NCBI GenBank assembly: GCA_014654265.1 | Contig: JACWDI010000002.1 | Span: 176,571 to 240,570 of the forward strand | Direction of reading: 5' to 3' | DNA from: Pelagibacterales bacterium SAG-MED11 | Lineage (GTDB): Bacteria; Pseudomonadota; Alphaproteobacteria; Pelagibacterales; Pelagibacteraceae | Length of the DNA stretch: 64,000 bases | Shown here: piece after piece, positions 55,016 to 64,000 of the stretch | Position numbering within the stretch: position 1 is the stretch's first letter | Layout: every line of letters begins with the position of its first letter | The notes under the pieces: generated by a model | Told to the model about the DNA's origin: nothing | Seen by the model: the letters and a program-made list of their open reading frames with translations, nothing else | Database searches by the model: none | Position numbers and translations under genes: made by a program

Positions 55016-57421
55016 TTAGGATCGAATTTTAGCACCAGTTTTATTTTCTACTGTTTCGATAATTAATTTATTAATTTTTTCTAAATCACTATCATTCAAT
55101 GTTTTTTCTGATGACTGTATTGTTAAGTTGATTGCTATCGACTTTTGATTATCAGGAATATTTTCACCTTCATAGACATCAAAGACTTTTATATTGCTAA
55201 TTAATTTTTGATCAACACCAGAAATGGCATTTATCAAATCTTGGGCTTTTACATTTTTATTAACTATAAATGCAAAGTCTCTCTCTGATTTTTGAAAATC
55301 TGAGGTAGTAAATTTTGACTTCTGATCATTCAAAGTTTTTTTAGAAAACTTTAAATGTTCAAGAAAAATTTCAAAACCTATCAAAGCGTCTATTTTTATA
55401 TCTATCTTTTTTAAGATATTTGGATGTATCTCACCAAAATATGCTGCAACATGATCTTTGTCTTTATTTAGGAAAATTCTACCTGACTTACCTGGGTGAT
55501 AATAATTTGGTGTATTGTCATCTATAAAAAATTTGTCAGAATTATAACCTGCTTCGATTAAAGTTTGTACCACATCTCTTTTAACATCAAATACATCCAC
55601 ATCTCTCTCTTTATCAATCCAAGATAGTCTAGATTTTTTACCTGATGATAAACCACAGACGACTGTTGTTTGCTCGCCTGGATTAGAACCAAAAAAAACA
55701 GGACCTATCTCAAATATTGATAAATCTTTAAAACCTCTATCTAGATTTTTACTCACATACATAATCAGATTTGAAAATATTGAGCTCCTCAAAACTCCCA
55801 ATTCAGAACTTATAGGATTTATAATTTTAATTTCTTTTTTTGTTTGTTTAAAATAATCATTGTAATTTGAGTCTGTAAAAGACCAAGTTATAGCCTCTAA
55901 ATAACCTTTTGAGGCAATAGCTCTTTGTAAAAAATGAAACATTTTTTGCGTTTGAGTTAGGGTAGGTTTAGTTCTTTCTTTGATTGGGGGTATAATTTTT
56001 ATTTTATCAAAACCACTTATCCTTACTAATTCTTCAACAATATCTATTTCTTGCGATATATCAGGTCTCCATGATGGAACAGTTAACTTCAAATATTTTT
56101 TTTCTTTGTTACATTTAAAACCAAGATCTTCTAAAATTTTTATCATTTCTTTAGCAGAAATTTTAAAACCAGATATTTTTTCAAATAAATTGGTATCAAA
56201 TTTAACAATTTGAGTTTTATGAGTTTCAATTTTTTGGACATCTATTTTACTAATTTTTCCACCACAAATTTCTTTTATCAATGATGCTGCTTTATTTAAG
56301 CCTGCTTCAATGGATGATGGATCAATACCTCTTTCAAATCTAAACTTTGCATCAGTATCAAGATTTAATTTTTTTGATGTATTTCTAATTGATCTTGGTT
56401 CAAAATAAGCTGACTCTAACAATATATTTTTAGTATCTAATTCCGTACCTGATCTAATTCCTCCAATAATTCCACCTAAACCTAAAACTCCTTTTTGATC
56501 ACTTATCACGCACATATCCTTCTCCAATTTATAATTTTTATTGTCTAGGGCAGTAAATTTTTCTCCAGGATTTGAATTTCGAACAATTATACTTTTTTCA
56601 ATTTTATCAGCATCATATGCATGCAATGGACGATTTATATCAAGCATAACATAATTTGTAATATCAACTATCGCTGATATTGGTTTTTGACCAACTGAAA
56701 TTAATTTATTTTTTAGCCATTGGGGACTTTCTGTATTTTTTACATTTGTAATTAAACAGCTTCCAAAAGCAGTACATCCTTGGTTTTTTTCTTTGTTAAT
56801 TTTAATTTTTAAAGTTTGATTTGTTATTGATTTAATTTTTTTTTCTTTTAATTCCAATAATTTTCCAAAACCTGATGCAGCAAGGTCTCTGGCTATTCCT
56901 CTAACACCAAGACAGTCTGGTCTGTTAGGTGTTATTGACAAATCAATAAGATTGGACTTTGATTTTGAAAAAAAGTTTTTACCAATACTTTTTTCAAATT
57001 TAGTTGATAATTCAGTTATCCCATCACTTTCATCAGACAAATTTAATTCAGACTCTGAACAAAGCATTCCATAAGAAGTGACATTTCTAATTTTAGCTAC
57101 TACTAATTTTGTTTTAGTTTTAGGAATAGTTGCACCTGGTGGAGCATAAATAGTAATAAGTCCTTCTCTTGCATTAGCAGCTCCACAAACAACCTTTTTA
57201 AATTCTTTTTCTCCAACATCAACATCGCAAACTTTAAGTCGATCTGCATTTGGGTGTTTTTCCGTTTTGATAATTTTTGCTATTTTAAATGCCTCATTAT
57301 CAGAAGATAGACTGTCCACACTTTCCACTTCCAATCCTATATTAGTAAGTTGTTCTAAAAGATGTTTTTCTTTTAAATTAGTCTTTAAATGATCTTGAAG
57401 CCAATCAAATGTAATTTTCAT
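55016..57421 (-). CDS. pheT: Phenylalanyl-tRNA synthetase beta subunit
   Basis: Large subunit of PheRS. An N-terminal tRNA-binding OB domain (about 40-150, [15 protein letters not shown]) is followed by the B3/B4 editing region, a B5 domain (about 400-470) and a catalytic-like core. The C-terminal ferredoxin-fold anticodon-binding domain (about 705-800) has [14 protein letters not shown]. 801 aa, normal. Overlaps the pheS stop by four bases. Confidence 0.97.
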   Translation of the reverse strand: MKITFDWLQDHLKTNLKEKHLLEQLTNIGLEVESVDSLSSDNEAFKIAKIIKTEKHPNADRLKVCDVDVGEKEFKKVVCGAANAREGLITIYAPPGATIPKTKTKLVVAKIRNVTSYGMLCSESELNLSDESDGITELSTKFEKSIGKNFFSKSKSNLIDLSITPNRPDCLGVRGIARDLAASGFGKLLELKEKKIKSITNQTLKIKINKEKNQGCTAFGSCLITNVKNTESPQWLKNKLISVGQKPISAIVDITNYVMLDINRPLHAYDADKIEKSIIVRNSNPGEKFTALDNKNYKLEKDMCVISDQKGVLGLGGIIGGIRSGTELDTKNILLESAYFEPRSIRNTSKKLNLDTDAKFRFERGIDPSSIEAGLNKAASLIKEICGGKISKIDVQKIETHKTQIVKFDTNLFEKISGFKISAKEMIKILEDLGFKCNKEKKYLKLTVPSWRPDISQEIDIVEELVRISGFDKIKIIPPIKERTKPTLTQTQKMFHFLQRAIASKGYLEAITWSFTDSNYNDYFKQTKKEIKIINPISSELGVLRSSIFSNLIMYVSKNLDRGFKDLSIFEIGPVFFGSNPGEQTTVVCGLSSGKKSRLSWIDKERDVDVFDVKRDVVQTLIEAGYNSDKFFIDDNTPNYYHPGKSGRIFLNKDKDHVAAYFGEIHPNILKKIDIKIDALIGFEIFLEHLKFSKKTLNDQKSKFTTSDFQKSERDFAFIVNKNVKAQDLINAISGVDQKLISNIKVFDVYEGENIPDNQKSIAINLTIQSSEKTLNDSDLEKINKLIIETVENKTGAKIRS

Positions 57422-58485
57422 CTACTAAGGCCTCTATAATTTGTTGGTACATCCAAGGGATCAAATCCAAAATGATTCAACCATCTATAATCACAATCAA
57501 AAAATGCTCTTAAGTCATTGATCCCATATTTTAACATTGCTAGTCTGTCAATTCCAATACCAAATGCGTACCCTTGAAACTTTATTGGATCAACTTTTAC
57601 ATTTTTCAAAACATTTGGATGAACCATTCCACATCCTAAAATTTCAAGCCATTGATCTCCTTCTCCAATTATTATTTTTCCATCTTTCATTTCATAACCG
57701 ATATCAACTTCAGCTGATGGCTCAGTAAAAGGAAAATGGCTAGGTCTAAATCTCATTTTAATTTTATCTACTTCAAAAAACTCTTTGATTAAATAATTTA
57801 AACATCCTTTTAAATGACCCATATTTATATTTTTATCTATATGAAGACCTTCAACTTGATGAAACATAGGAGCATGTGTTTGATCACTGTCCGATCTATA
57901 AGTTCTGCCTGGAGCAATAATCTTAAATGGTGGTTTGTCTTTTAACATAGTTCTAATTTGAACTGGAGAGGTATGAGTACGTAATAGTTTTTGTTTTTTT
58001 TCATCTAAATAAAAAGTATCATGCATATCTCTTGCTGGATGGTTGTCAGGAGTATTTAGTGCAGTAAAATTATTATATTCATTTTCGACATCAGGACCTT
58101 CTTCTACACTAAAACCTATTTCATAAAATATAGAAGATATTTCATCAATTGTTTGTGAAACTGGGTGAATTTTTCCTCTAACAAAAGGTCTTTCTGGTAA
58201 AGTTATATCAATTTTTTCTTTATCCAATTTCTTGTTTATTTCTGCATTTTCAACTTCATCTATTTTCAAATTAATTAGATTTTGTAGCTCATCCTTAATA
58301 ACATTTAAATCGGATGCAAATTTTTTTCTTTCAGACTCAACTATTGTTCCAATTTTTTTAAATTGAGAAGAAACCAATCCATTTTTACCAAATAGATCTG
58401 ATTTTATTTGATTTATTTCCGAGAGATCTAATTTACTCTTTAGTTTTAAGATAAATTCGTCTCTTATTTTTTTTAGATCAGACAT
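57418..58485 (-). CDS. pheS: Phenylalanyl-tRNA synthetase alpha subunit
   Basis: Catalytic subunit of PheRS. An N-terminal coiled coil (about 1-90) precedes the class II core: [14 protein letters not shown] (motif 1 region, about 153-166), [22 protein letters not shown] (motif 2, about 196-217), [19 protein letters not shown] and [10 protein letters not shown], then the motif 3 [15 protein letters not shown]. 355 aa. Lies 43 bases after rplT in the order seen in E. coli. Confidence 0.97.
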   Translation of the reverse strand: MSDLKKIRDEFILKLKSKLDLSEINQIKSDLFGKNGLVSSQFKKIGTIVESERKKFASDLNVIKDELQNLINLKIDEVENAEINKKLDKEKIDITLPERPFVRGKIHPVSQTIDEISSIFYEIGFSVEEGPDVENEYNNFTALNTPDNHPARDMHDTFYLDEKKQKLLRTHTSPVQIRTMLKDKPPFKIIAPGRTYRSDSDQTHAPMFHQVEGLHIDKNINMGHLKGCLNYLIKEFFEVDKIKMRFRPSHFPFTEPSAEVDIGYEMKDGKIIIGEGDQWLEILGCGMVHPNVLKNVKVDPIKFQGYAFGIGIDRLAMLKYGINDLRAFFDCDYRWLNHFGFDPLDVPTNYRGLSR

Positions 58486-58528
58486 CTTTACAGATTATTT
58501 CTTCAGGAAAATAAAACAATAGTGAAGA

Positions 58529-58885
58529 TTAATTTAAAGCAGATTGTGCTTTTTGAACTATAGTTTTAAAGGCTTCTGGACTATCATACGCTATCTCAGC
58601 TAGAATTTTTCTATCAATTTTAATTCCGCACTTATTTAATCCATTAATAAACCTAGAATAAGTCATACCTTCAGCTCTCACACCTGCGTTAATTCTTTGT
58701 ATCCAAAGAGATTTAAAATCCCTTTTTTTATTTCTACGGTCTCTGTAAGCATATTGCATAGCTTTTTCCATAGCTTGCTTTGCAACTCGGATTGTATTTT
58801 TTCTTCTTCCCCATTGACCCTTTACAGCTTTTAGGACTTTTTTATGTTTAGCTTTACTTGTAACACCTCTTTTAACTCTTGCCAT
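58529..58885 (-). CDS. rplT: 50S ribosomal protein L20
   Basis: Basic RNA-binding protein needed for early 50S assembly, 118 aa, with the conserved [18 protein letters not shown] start, [18 protein letters not shown] and [20 protein letters not shown]. In E. coli L20 also represses its own operon by binding the mRNA leader; the same gene order makes this possible here, but no leader site was identified. One base separates it from rpmI. Confidence 0.98.
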   Translation of the reverse strand: MARVKRGVTSKAKHKKVLKAVKGQWGRRKNTIRVAKQAMEKAMQYAYRDRRNKKRDFKSLWIQRINAGVRAEGMTYSRFINGLNKCGIKIDRKILAEIAYDSPEAFKTIVQKAQSALN

Positions 58886-58886
58886 T

Positions 58887-59093
58887 TTAACCTCTTAAAC
58901 TATATGGCATGTACGATTTAACAATTTTTCCATCTTGCTTTGACATCGCCGTAGTGCCTCTTAATTTTCTAATTTGAGAATTTGTTCTTTTAATCATGCC
59001 ATGCCTCTTACCAGCTTGAGCCATCATGACTTTTCCTCTGGCTGATATTTTAAAACGTTTTTTTGCTGAGCTTTTTGTTTTTAGTTTTGGCAT
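58887..59093 (-). CDS. rpmI: 50S ribosomal protein L35
   Basis: Small basic ribosomal protein, 68 aa: [20 protein letters not shown] at the start, then [20 protein letters not shown]. Standard length and sequence. The 53-base gap to infC is the longest in this operon and would be the place for a leader element. Confidence 0.98.
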   Translation of the reverse strand: MPKLKTKSSAKKRFKISARGKVMMAQAGKRHGMIKRTNSQIRKLRGTTAMSKQDGKIVKSYMPYSLRG

Positions 59094-59146
59094 AATTGAG
59101 CGAGGTTATACAAAGATTAAAGAATATTTACAACCTATATTAAGGC

Positions 59147-59692
59147 TTATAAAGGCTGAATTACCATTATCATTTGTTTTCCATCAAACTTTGGGTGTAA
59201 TTCTACTTTACCAATATCTTTCATGTCTTCTTTAATTTTAGTCATAAGCTCATTACCCAAATGAGAATGTTGAAGTTCTCGACCTTTAAATCTTATTGTA
59301 AATTTTACCTTATCTCCTTTAGCTATAAATTTTTTGGCATTTTTCACTTTAAATTCATAATCATGAGTTTCTGTTACAGGTCTCATCTTGATTTCTTTAA
59401 GAGCAACAATTTTTTGTTTCTTTTTTGCTAAATTTGCTTTTTTTTGTGCATCATATTTAAATTTACCCATATCCATAATTTTACAAACAGGAGGGTTCGC
59501 ATTTGCAGCTATCTCTATTAAATCTAAGCCTTGATTTTTAGCCATAGAAATTGCCTCATTTGTATTAATAGTTCCTAAATTTTCACCGTCACTTGTAATA
59601 ACTTGAACCTCTGGTGAAGAAATCCTATTATTAGATCTTGGACCACGATCCTTCGTTCTTCTTTGAAAATAATTTTGTTTGAAATCTGCCAC
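59147..59692 (-). CDS. infC: Translation initiation factor IF-3, GTG start
   Basis: Binds the 30S subunit and checks start-codon and initiator-tRNA choice. N-domain (about 20-95: NNRISSPEVQVITSDGENLGTI) and C-domain (about 100-181: EIKMRPVTETHDYEFKVKNAKKF) are complete. It starts with GTG at 59692, directly after the thrS TAA. Many bacteria use rare AUU/AUC starts for infC as self-control; here the start is the more ordinary GTG, so that control is weaker or absent (inference). Confidence 0.96.
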   Translation of the reverse strand: MADFKQNYFQRRTKDRGPRSNNRISSPEVQVITSDGENLGTINTNEAISMAKNQGLDLIEIAANANPPVCKIMDMGKFKYDAQKKANLAKKKQKIVALKEIKMRPVTETHDYEFKVKNAKKFIAKGDKVKFTIRFKGRELQHSHLGNELMTKIKEDMKDIGKVELHPKFDGKQMIMVIQPL

Positions 59693-61612
59693 TTAATTAG
59701 AAGATACTTTATTTAAAGCAGAGTATTTTTTTAGAAATGTATTTAGTTCCATATTTTCTTGTTCATTAGAATCCAATCTTCTAATGGTTACAGAATTACT
59801 GTCAACTTCTTTTTTACCACAAATTAATAAAACAGGGACTTTTGCAAGAGAATGTTCTCTAATTTTATAATTCAAGTTATGATTTTTTAAATCTACTAAT
59901 GAGCTCATACCAGCCGATTTAATTTTTTCAGATACTTTAACTGCATAATTTTCAAAGTCTTCTGAGATTGGTATTACAACTGTTTGTAATGGTGAAATCC
60001 AAAATGGAAATTTTCCAGCATAATTTTCAATTAAAATTCCAATAAATCTTTCAAGTGACCCAAATAAAGCTCGATGTAACATCACAGGAACTTTTTTTGT
60101 TCCATCTTTATCAATGTATGAAGCGTCCAATCTTCCAGGTAAATTGAAATCGACTTGTAAAGTTCCACATTGCCAATCTCTACCAATTGCATCTCTTAAA
60201 ACAAACTCAATTTTTGGACCATAAAAAGCACCTTCACCTTTATTAATACTATATTCTAACTTTGATGCTTTAACTGCTTTTAATAATGAAGCTTCAGCTT
60301 TATCCCAAACTTTATCATCACCAACTCTAACCTCTGGTCGATCTGCATATTTAAGAACTACATTTTCAAAACCTAAATCTTTATAAATATCTAAGATTAA
60401 ATTTGTAACAATTAAACATTCACTAGTGATTTGATCCTCGGTGCAAAAAATATGAGCATCATCTTGAGTAAAGGCTCTTACTCTTAAAAGCCCATGAAGT
60501 GCTCCTGATGGCTCATATCGATGAACTTTTCCAAACTCTGTTATCCGTAAAGGTAAATCTCTGTAACTTTTTAAACCTTGATTAAAAACTTGGATATGGC
60601 CTGGACAATTCATTGGCTTGATTGCAAAAACTTTTTCATCTGGAGTTTCTGAAGTATACATGTTCTCTCCATATTTTTCCCAATGACCAGATTTTTCCCA
60701 CAACAATCTATCTAATACCTCGGGGGTGTTTACTTCCCTATATCCAGCAGCATCCTGTCTAGCTCGCATATAATTTATTAATTTCTGAAATAAAGACCAG
60801 CCCTTTTCATGCCAAAAGACAGAGCCGGGGCTTTCTTCTCTAAAATGAAATAAATCCATTTCCTTACCAAGTTTTCTATGATCTCTTTTTTCTGCTTCTT
60901 CTGTCCTTTTTAAATATTCGTCTAAATCTTTTTGGGATGCCCAGCTAGTACCATAAATTCTTTGAAGCATCTCATTATTAGAGTCACCACGCCAGTAAGC
61001 TCCCGAAACTTTTGTTAATTTGAAGGCTTTACCAATTTTACTGGAGGAGGTTAGATGCGGACCTCTACACAAATCATGCCAAGTATCGCCATGATGATAA
61101 ATAGAAAGTTCCTCATTTTTTGGAATACTTTCAATTATTTCAGCTTTATATTTTTCACCAATTTTTTTAAAATGTTTAATTGCTTTATCTCTTTCCCAAA
61201 CTTCTCTTCTTGTTTTTACATCTTTATCAATTATCTCTGACATTCTTTTTTCTATTTTCTTAAGATCATCTTCTGTAAAAGGTTCTTTTCTAGCAAAATC
61301 ATAAAAAAAACCATTTTCTATTACTGGTCCAATTGTAACTTGAGTACCTGGGTATAATTCTTGAACAGCCATAGCCATAATATGTGCAGTGTCATGTCTT
61401 ATAACTTCTAATCCTTCAGGATCTTTTGCTGTAAAAATTTTAACTGAGCAATCAGTATTTATTGAAAAATATAAATCTTTTAACTCTTCATCCACACTCA
61501 TTATTAATGCTTGTTTTGCTAACGATTTGCTAATTTTTTCAGCTACTTCTATTCCAGTAACTTTATTTGGAAAATCTAGGCTGTTTCCATCTGGTAGTGT
61601 AATAGTTGGCAT
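59693..61612 (-). CDS. thrS: Threonyl-tRNA synthetase
   Basis: Charges tRNA-Thr. Domains in order: TGS (about 1-60), editing domain with [18 protein letters not shown] (about 73-90) and the CRGPH-type motif HDLCRGPHL, class II core with zinc-binding [11 protein letters not shown] (about 330-340), [18 protein letters not shown] and [14 protein letters not shown] (motif 3), then the anticodon-binding domain (about 545-639). 639 aa. It begins right after the glycosyltransferase stop (TAA-ATG). Confidence 0.97.
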   Translation of the reverse strand: MPTITLPDGNSLDFPNKVTGIEVAEKISKSLAKQALIMSVDEELKDLYFSINTDCSVKIFTAKDPEGLEVIRHDTAHIMAMAVQELYPGTQVTIGPVIENGFFYDFARKEPFTEDDLKKIEKRMSEIIDKDVKTRREVWERDKAIKHFKKIGEKYKAEIIESIPKNEELSIYHHGDTWHDLCRGPHLTSSSKIGKAFKLTKVSGAYWRGDSNNEMLQRIYGTSWASQKDLDEYLKRTEEAEKRDHRKLGKEMDLFHFREESPGSVFWHEKGWSLFQKLINYMRARQDAAGYREVNTPEVLDRLLWEKSGHWEKYGENMYTSETPDEKVFAIKPMNCPGHIQVFNQGLKSYRDLPLRITEFGKVHRYEPSGALHGLLRVRAFTQDDAHIFCTEDQITSECLIVTNLILDIYKDLGFENVVLKYADRPEVRVGDDKVWDKAEASLLKAVKASKLEYSINKGEGAFYGPKIEFVLRDAIGRDWQCGTLQVDFNLPGRLDASYIDKDGTKKVPVMLHRALFGSLERFIGILIENYAGKFPFWISPLQTVVIPISEDFENYAVKVSEKIKSAGMSSLVDLKNHNLNYKIREHSLAKVPVLLICGKKEVDSNSVTIRRLDSNEQENMELNTFLKKYSALNKVSSN

Positions 61613-62767
61613 TTAATTTACTAATCTTTTATACTCTGAATAAGTAGAAAAACACATTTTTTCAACATTAAATTTCTTAATAATGTTTTTTCTTCCCTCT
61701 TTTCCCATTAATTTTAGTGATGACTCATCCATTGTAATTGCTTGAATAATTTTTTTACTTAAGGAATTAATATCTCCAGCTTCAAATAAAAAACCAGTTT
61801 TTTCATTTATTATTGTTTCGTTTGAACCTCCTATATTACTCGCAATAATTAATTTTTCCATAGATTGTGCCTCCACTGCAACCCTCCCAAAAGCCTCTGG
61901 CTCTATTGACGGTGATATGACAATATCTGAGACTTTATAGGCTAAAGCCATATCTTTACATTGATCTATAAATTTTATTTGATTGGTTAAACGATATTGT
62001 TCAGTAATACGGATCAATTTTTTTTTATATAAATCTCTTCCTTGATGACTTCCTAATATAACAAGATGAAAAGCTTCATAGCCTAATTCAACTTTTGTTA
62101 AATTAATTGCTTCAATGAGCATTTCCTGCCCTTTCCAAGAAGTAAGTCTACCAGGTACTAAAATAATTTTTTTTTCTTTATTAATCTCCCATTTTGTAAG
62201 AAGTTTTTTTTCATCCTCTTCTAATTTCGAAGATGGATCAAAATAATCTACATTTATACCTCTAAATATTACAAGAAATTTTTTTTTAAGTGTTAAAAGT
62301 TCAGAATAATTTTCTTTAATATGTGAAAAAATAAAATTCGACCCAGCAATTATCAAATCAGATCTAACCATGACAGAGTTGTAAAGTTTTTTTAATTTAC
62401 CACTAAAATTATAAGTGCCATGAAATGTGGTTACAAATTTTCTTCTAGTCAATTTTGTTGCTAAAAGACATGACCATGCTGGTGCACGACTTCTAGCATG
62501 AACTATTGTAATATTAAAAAATAAAATTATTCCAATTAGAATTATTGAATTAAAAAATATTAGAATAGGATTTTTACTTTGGACTGGTAGCCTAATTAAT
62601 TTTACTTTTTTTTTATCTATAAACTTAGTTAACTCACCACCACTAGTAACAATAAAAGATTTACAATTATTTTCCGGTAGATAATGTGCAATATCATAAC
62701 AGCCTGTTTCTGCTCCCCCATATCCTAGTTTTGGTATTACCTGTAAAACATTTATATTAGACGACAT
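61613..62767 (-). CDS. Family 4 glycosyltransferase (GT-B)
   Basis: 384 aa. VIPKLGYGGAETGCYDIAHYL (about 10-30, acceptor side) and a short hydrophobic segment (about 65-85) that may sit on the membrane. The donor-binding half has VPGRLTSWKGQEMLIEAI (about 207-224), the EPEAFGRVAVEAQ motif (EX7E, about 295-307) and ASNIGGSNETI. Probably transfers a sugar during LPS or capsule synthesis; donor and acceptor unknown. First gene of the thrS-to-lepA run. Confidence 0.87.
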   Translation of the reverse strand: MSSNINVLQVIPKLGYGGAETGCYDIAHYLPENNCKSFIVTSGGELTKFIDKKKVKLIRLPVQSKNPILIFFNSIILIGIILFFNITIVHARSRAPAWSCLLATKLTRRKFVTTFHGTYNFSGKLKKLYNSVMVRSDLIIAGSNFIFSHIKENYSELLTLKKKFLVIFRGINVDYFDPSSKLEEDEKKLLTKWEINKEKKIILVPGRLTSWKGQEMLIEAINLTKVELGYEAFHLVILGSHQGRDLYKKKLIRITEQYRLTNQIKFIDQCKDMALAYKVSDIVISPSIEPEAFGRVAVEAQSMEKLIIASNIGGSNETIINEKTGFLFEAGDINSLSKKIIQAITMDESSLKLMGKEGRKNIIKKFNVEKMCFSTYSEYKRLVN

Positions 62768-62775
62768 AAGATAAG

Positions 62776-62785
62776 ATTATATAAT
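62776..62785. promoter_or_regulatory. Symmetric bidirectional -10 element
   Basis: The palindrome ATTATATAAT contains TATAAT on both strands (62780-62785 plus, 62776-62781 minus) in the 42-base gap between the divergent glycosyltransferase and hydrolase genes. Plus-strand transcription would start about 18 bases before the hydrolase ATG; minus-strand transcription would start within a few bases of the glycosyltransferase ATG. Confidence 0.42.
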
Positions 62786-62809
62786 AATAGATAAAACTAA
62801 TAAACTTTA

Positions 62810-63556
62810 ATGACGAAATTTAACTATTATAAATTAAGTAAAGCTAAGAAGATAAGATATTTAAAACTGTATCAAAAAAACTGTGACTATATTGTTTTTT
62901 TACATGGATTTATGTCTGATTTAGATGGCAAAAAACCAAGATCATTTTTAAAATTTGCTAAAAAGAATAAATTAGGCTTTTTGGCATTAGAATATTCTGG
63001 CCATGGAAAATCATCTGGTAAATTTACAAAAGGTAATATTTCTAAATGGACTAAAGAAACGAGTATTTTAATTAAAAAAATAGTTAAAACAAATAAAATA
63101 ATCTTTATTGGTTCTAGTATGGGTGCATGGATTGCATTAAACCAATTCAAAATTTTTAAAAAACAGATTAAAGGTTTCTTGGGTATTGGTTCAGCACCAG
63201 AATTTCTGGAAAATTTAATGTGGAAAAAATTTTCAAAAAAAATGAAAGCTGAGACAATAAAAAATAGGATTTATAATTTAAAACATGGAGACTATATTTA
63301 TCCAATTACTCTTCAATTAATAAAAGATGGAAGAAAAAATAAGGTTGTAAATAAAAAAATAAATTATAAAATAAATGTTACCATGGTCCATGGTCAAAAA
63401 GATGAAGTTGTTCCAGTTTCTTACTCAAAAAAAGTGTTAAAAATTTTTAAAAATAGCAGAAAGAAGTTAGTAATTATTAAAAATGGTGATCACAGTCTAT
63501 CTTCACCCAAACACTTAGTGATGTTAAAAAAAGAATTAAAATTAATTATTAACTAA
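62810..63556 (+). CDS. Alpha/beta hydrolase
   Basis: 248 aa serine hydrolase. The oxyanion region is FLHGFMSDLDGKK (about 30-42), then EYSGHGKSSG (about 61-70) and the nucleophile elbow IGSSMGAW (S103). The acid Asp is probably in HGQKDEVVP (about 195-203) and the His in NGDHSLSS (about 226-233). It resembles ABHD10-type thioesterases; the substrate is unknown. No signal peptide. Its stop overlaps the convergent gltB end by eight bases. Confidence 0.83.
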   Translation: MTKFNYYKLSKAKKIRYLKLYQKNCDYIVFLHGFMSDLDGKKPRSFLKFAKKNKLGFLALEYSGHGKSSGKFTKGNISKWTKETSILIKKIVKTNKIIFIGSSMGAWIALNQFKIFKKQIKGFLGIGSAPEFLENLMWKKFSKKMKAETIKNRIYNLKHGDYIYPITLQLIKDGRKNKVVNKKINYKINVTMVHGQKDEVVPVSYSKKVLKIFKNSRKKLVIIKNGDHSLSSPKHLVMLKKELKLIIN

Positions 63557-64000
63557 CTTCTTTTACTTTAGTATTCAAAGTGATTGGATTTTTGAGTTTA
63601 TCTAACATTTCTTTTGGACAAACTTGAACAAAATTTTTTATTTCATCCTCAAAATTTGAAATTAAACTTTTTGATAATAAAGATCCAGTTTCATTTGAAT
63701 GCTCAAGAACCAAATCTTTTAAAAAATTTTTCCAATATGAAGTTTCAACGTTTTGCCAAACAACTGAATCAGTATTAACTTTTTTTTCAAAATCTTTTTG
63801 TTTATCATAAATAAAAGCCATACCACCTGTCATACCTGCTGCAAAATTGTCACCAACTTGTCCAAGAATTATTACAGTTCCTCCAGTCATATATTCACAG
63901 CCATTTGAGTCACATCCCTCTATAACAGTTATTGCACCAGAATTTCTTACTGCAAATCTATCTCCTGCTTGACCAGCAGCAAAAAGTTTGCCTGATGTTG
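63549..64000 (-). CDS. gltB: Glutamate synthase large subunit, C-terminal end only
   Basis: Only about the last 150 residues are in the window; the frame continues past the right edge. The GXGXG beta-helix domain is recognisable: SGKLFAAGQAGDRFAVRNSGA, VIEGCDSNGCEYMTGG and VIILGQVGDNFAAGMTGG. The full enzyme moves the glutamine amide to 2-oxoglutarate. The ATG at 63890 is internal, not the start. Confidence 0.92.
   Translation of the reverse strand, partial: TSGKLFAAGQAGDRFAVRNSGAITVIEGCDSNGCEYMTGGTVIILGQVGDNFAAGMTGGMAFIYDKQKDFEKKVNTDSVVWQNVETSYWKNFLKDLVLEHSNETGSLLSKSLISNFEDEIKNFVQVCPKEMLDKLKNPITLNTKVKEVS

Overview
The window is a dense, strongly A+T-rich stretch of bacterial chromosome. Gene order and protein sequence point to an alphaproteobacterium of the SAR11 / Pelagibacterales type. 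The evidence is GcrA, a CobS-CobT pair, a RegB-type kinase, an NDUFA9-like protein, the murA-DUF2948-hisD-infA block, tiny or negative gene spacing, and Lys/Asn/Ile-rich proteins. There is no rRNA operon, IS element, CRISPR array or prophage, and no gene-free stretch longer than about 225 bases. This placement is inference from recognised families; no database was searched.

Layout. 1-1927: arginine genes argD-argF (argF runs off the left edge). 2103-4217: gcrA, an NDUFA9-like reductase and a minimal RNase D. 4218-6543: kdsD-lptC-lptB for LPS, with no lptA between lptC and lptB. 6550-16003: one long plus-strand run, aroA-cmk-rpsA-ihfB-pyrF-trpF-trpB-trpA-accD-folC. 16000-19606 (minus): thioredoxin, an ExoI-type exonuclease, an MGME1-like PD-(D/E)XK nuclease and rmuC. 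19754-22945 (minus): tRNA-His-hisS-hisZ-hisG, an all-histidine transcription unit. 23169-27545 (minus): cspA, tRNA-Phe, infA, hisD, DUF2948, murA, dcd and two small coupled genes.

27646-35923: tRNA-Thr, a TVP38-type membrane protein, then rpmH-rnpA-yidD-yidC, argB, a HAD phosphatase, dapD-dapE, an HDAC-like deacetylase and a SET-domain protein. 35903-39892 (minus): truA, fmt, def and a large unknown exported protein. 40104-45277: aroK-aroB, (bolA on the other strand), a J-domain protein, cobS and cobT. 45274-48825 (minus): a RegB-like kinase, gyrB, tRNA-Ser. 48844-53202: an accessory sugar cassette (GT17, RmlB-like dehydratase, cupin, C-methyltransferase-like protein, Gfo/Idh oxidoreductase) between tRNA-Ser and lepA. 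53199-62767 (minus): a translation operon GT4-thrS-infC-rpmI-rplT-pheS-pheT-lepA. 62810-64000: an alpha/beta hydrolase and the 3' end of gltB.

Most genes are ordinary housekeeping. The unusual signals are: (i) cytidylate kinase lacking the P-loop lysine; (ii) a tryptophan synthase pair altered at catalytic positions; (iii) tRNA-His with A73 and no G-1, placed four bases before the hisS start codon; (iv) tRNA-Phe and tRNA-Thr with noncanonical T-loops; (v) a three-gene nuclease cluster; (vi) an orphan RegB kinase with HS instead of HE in its H-box; (vii) the sugar island beside tRNA-Ser; and (viii) the HDAC/SET pair.
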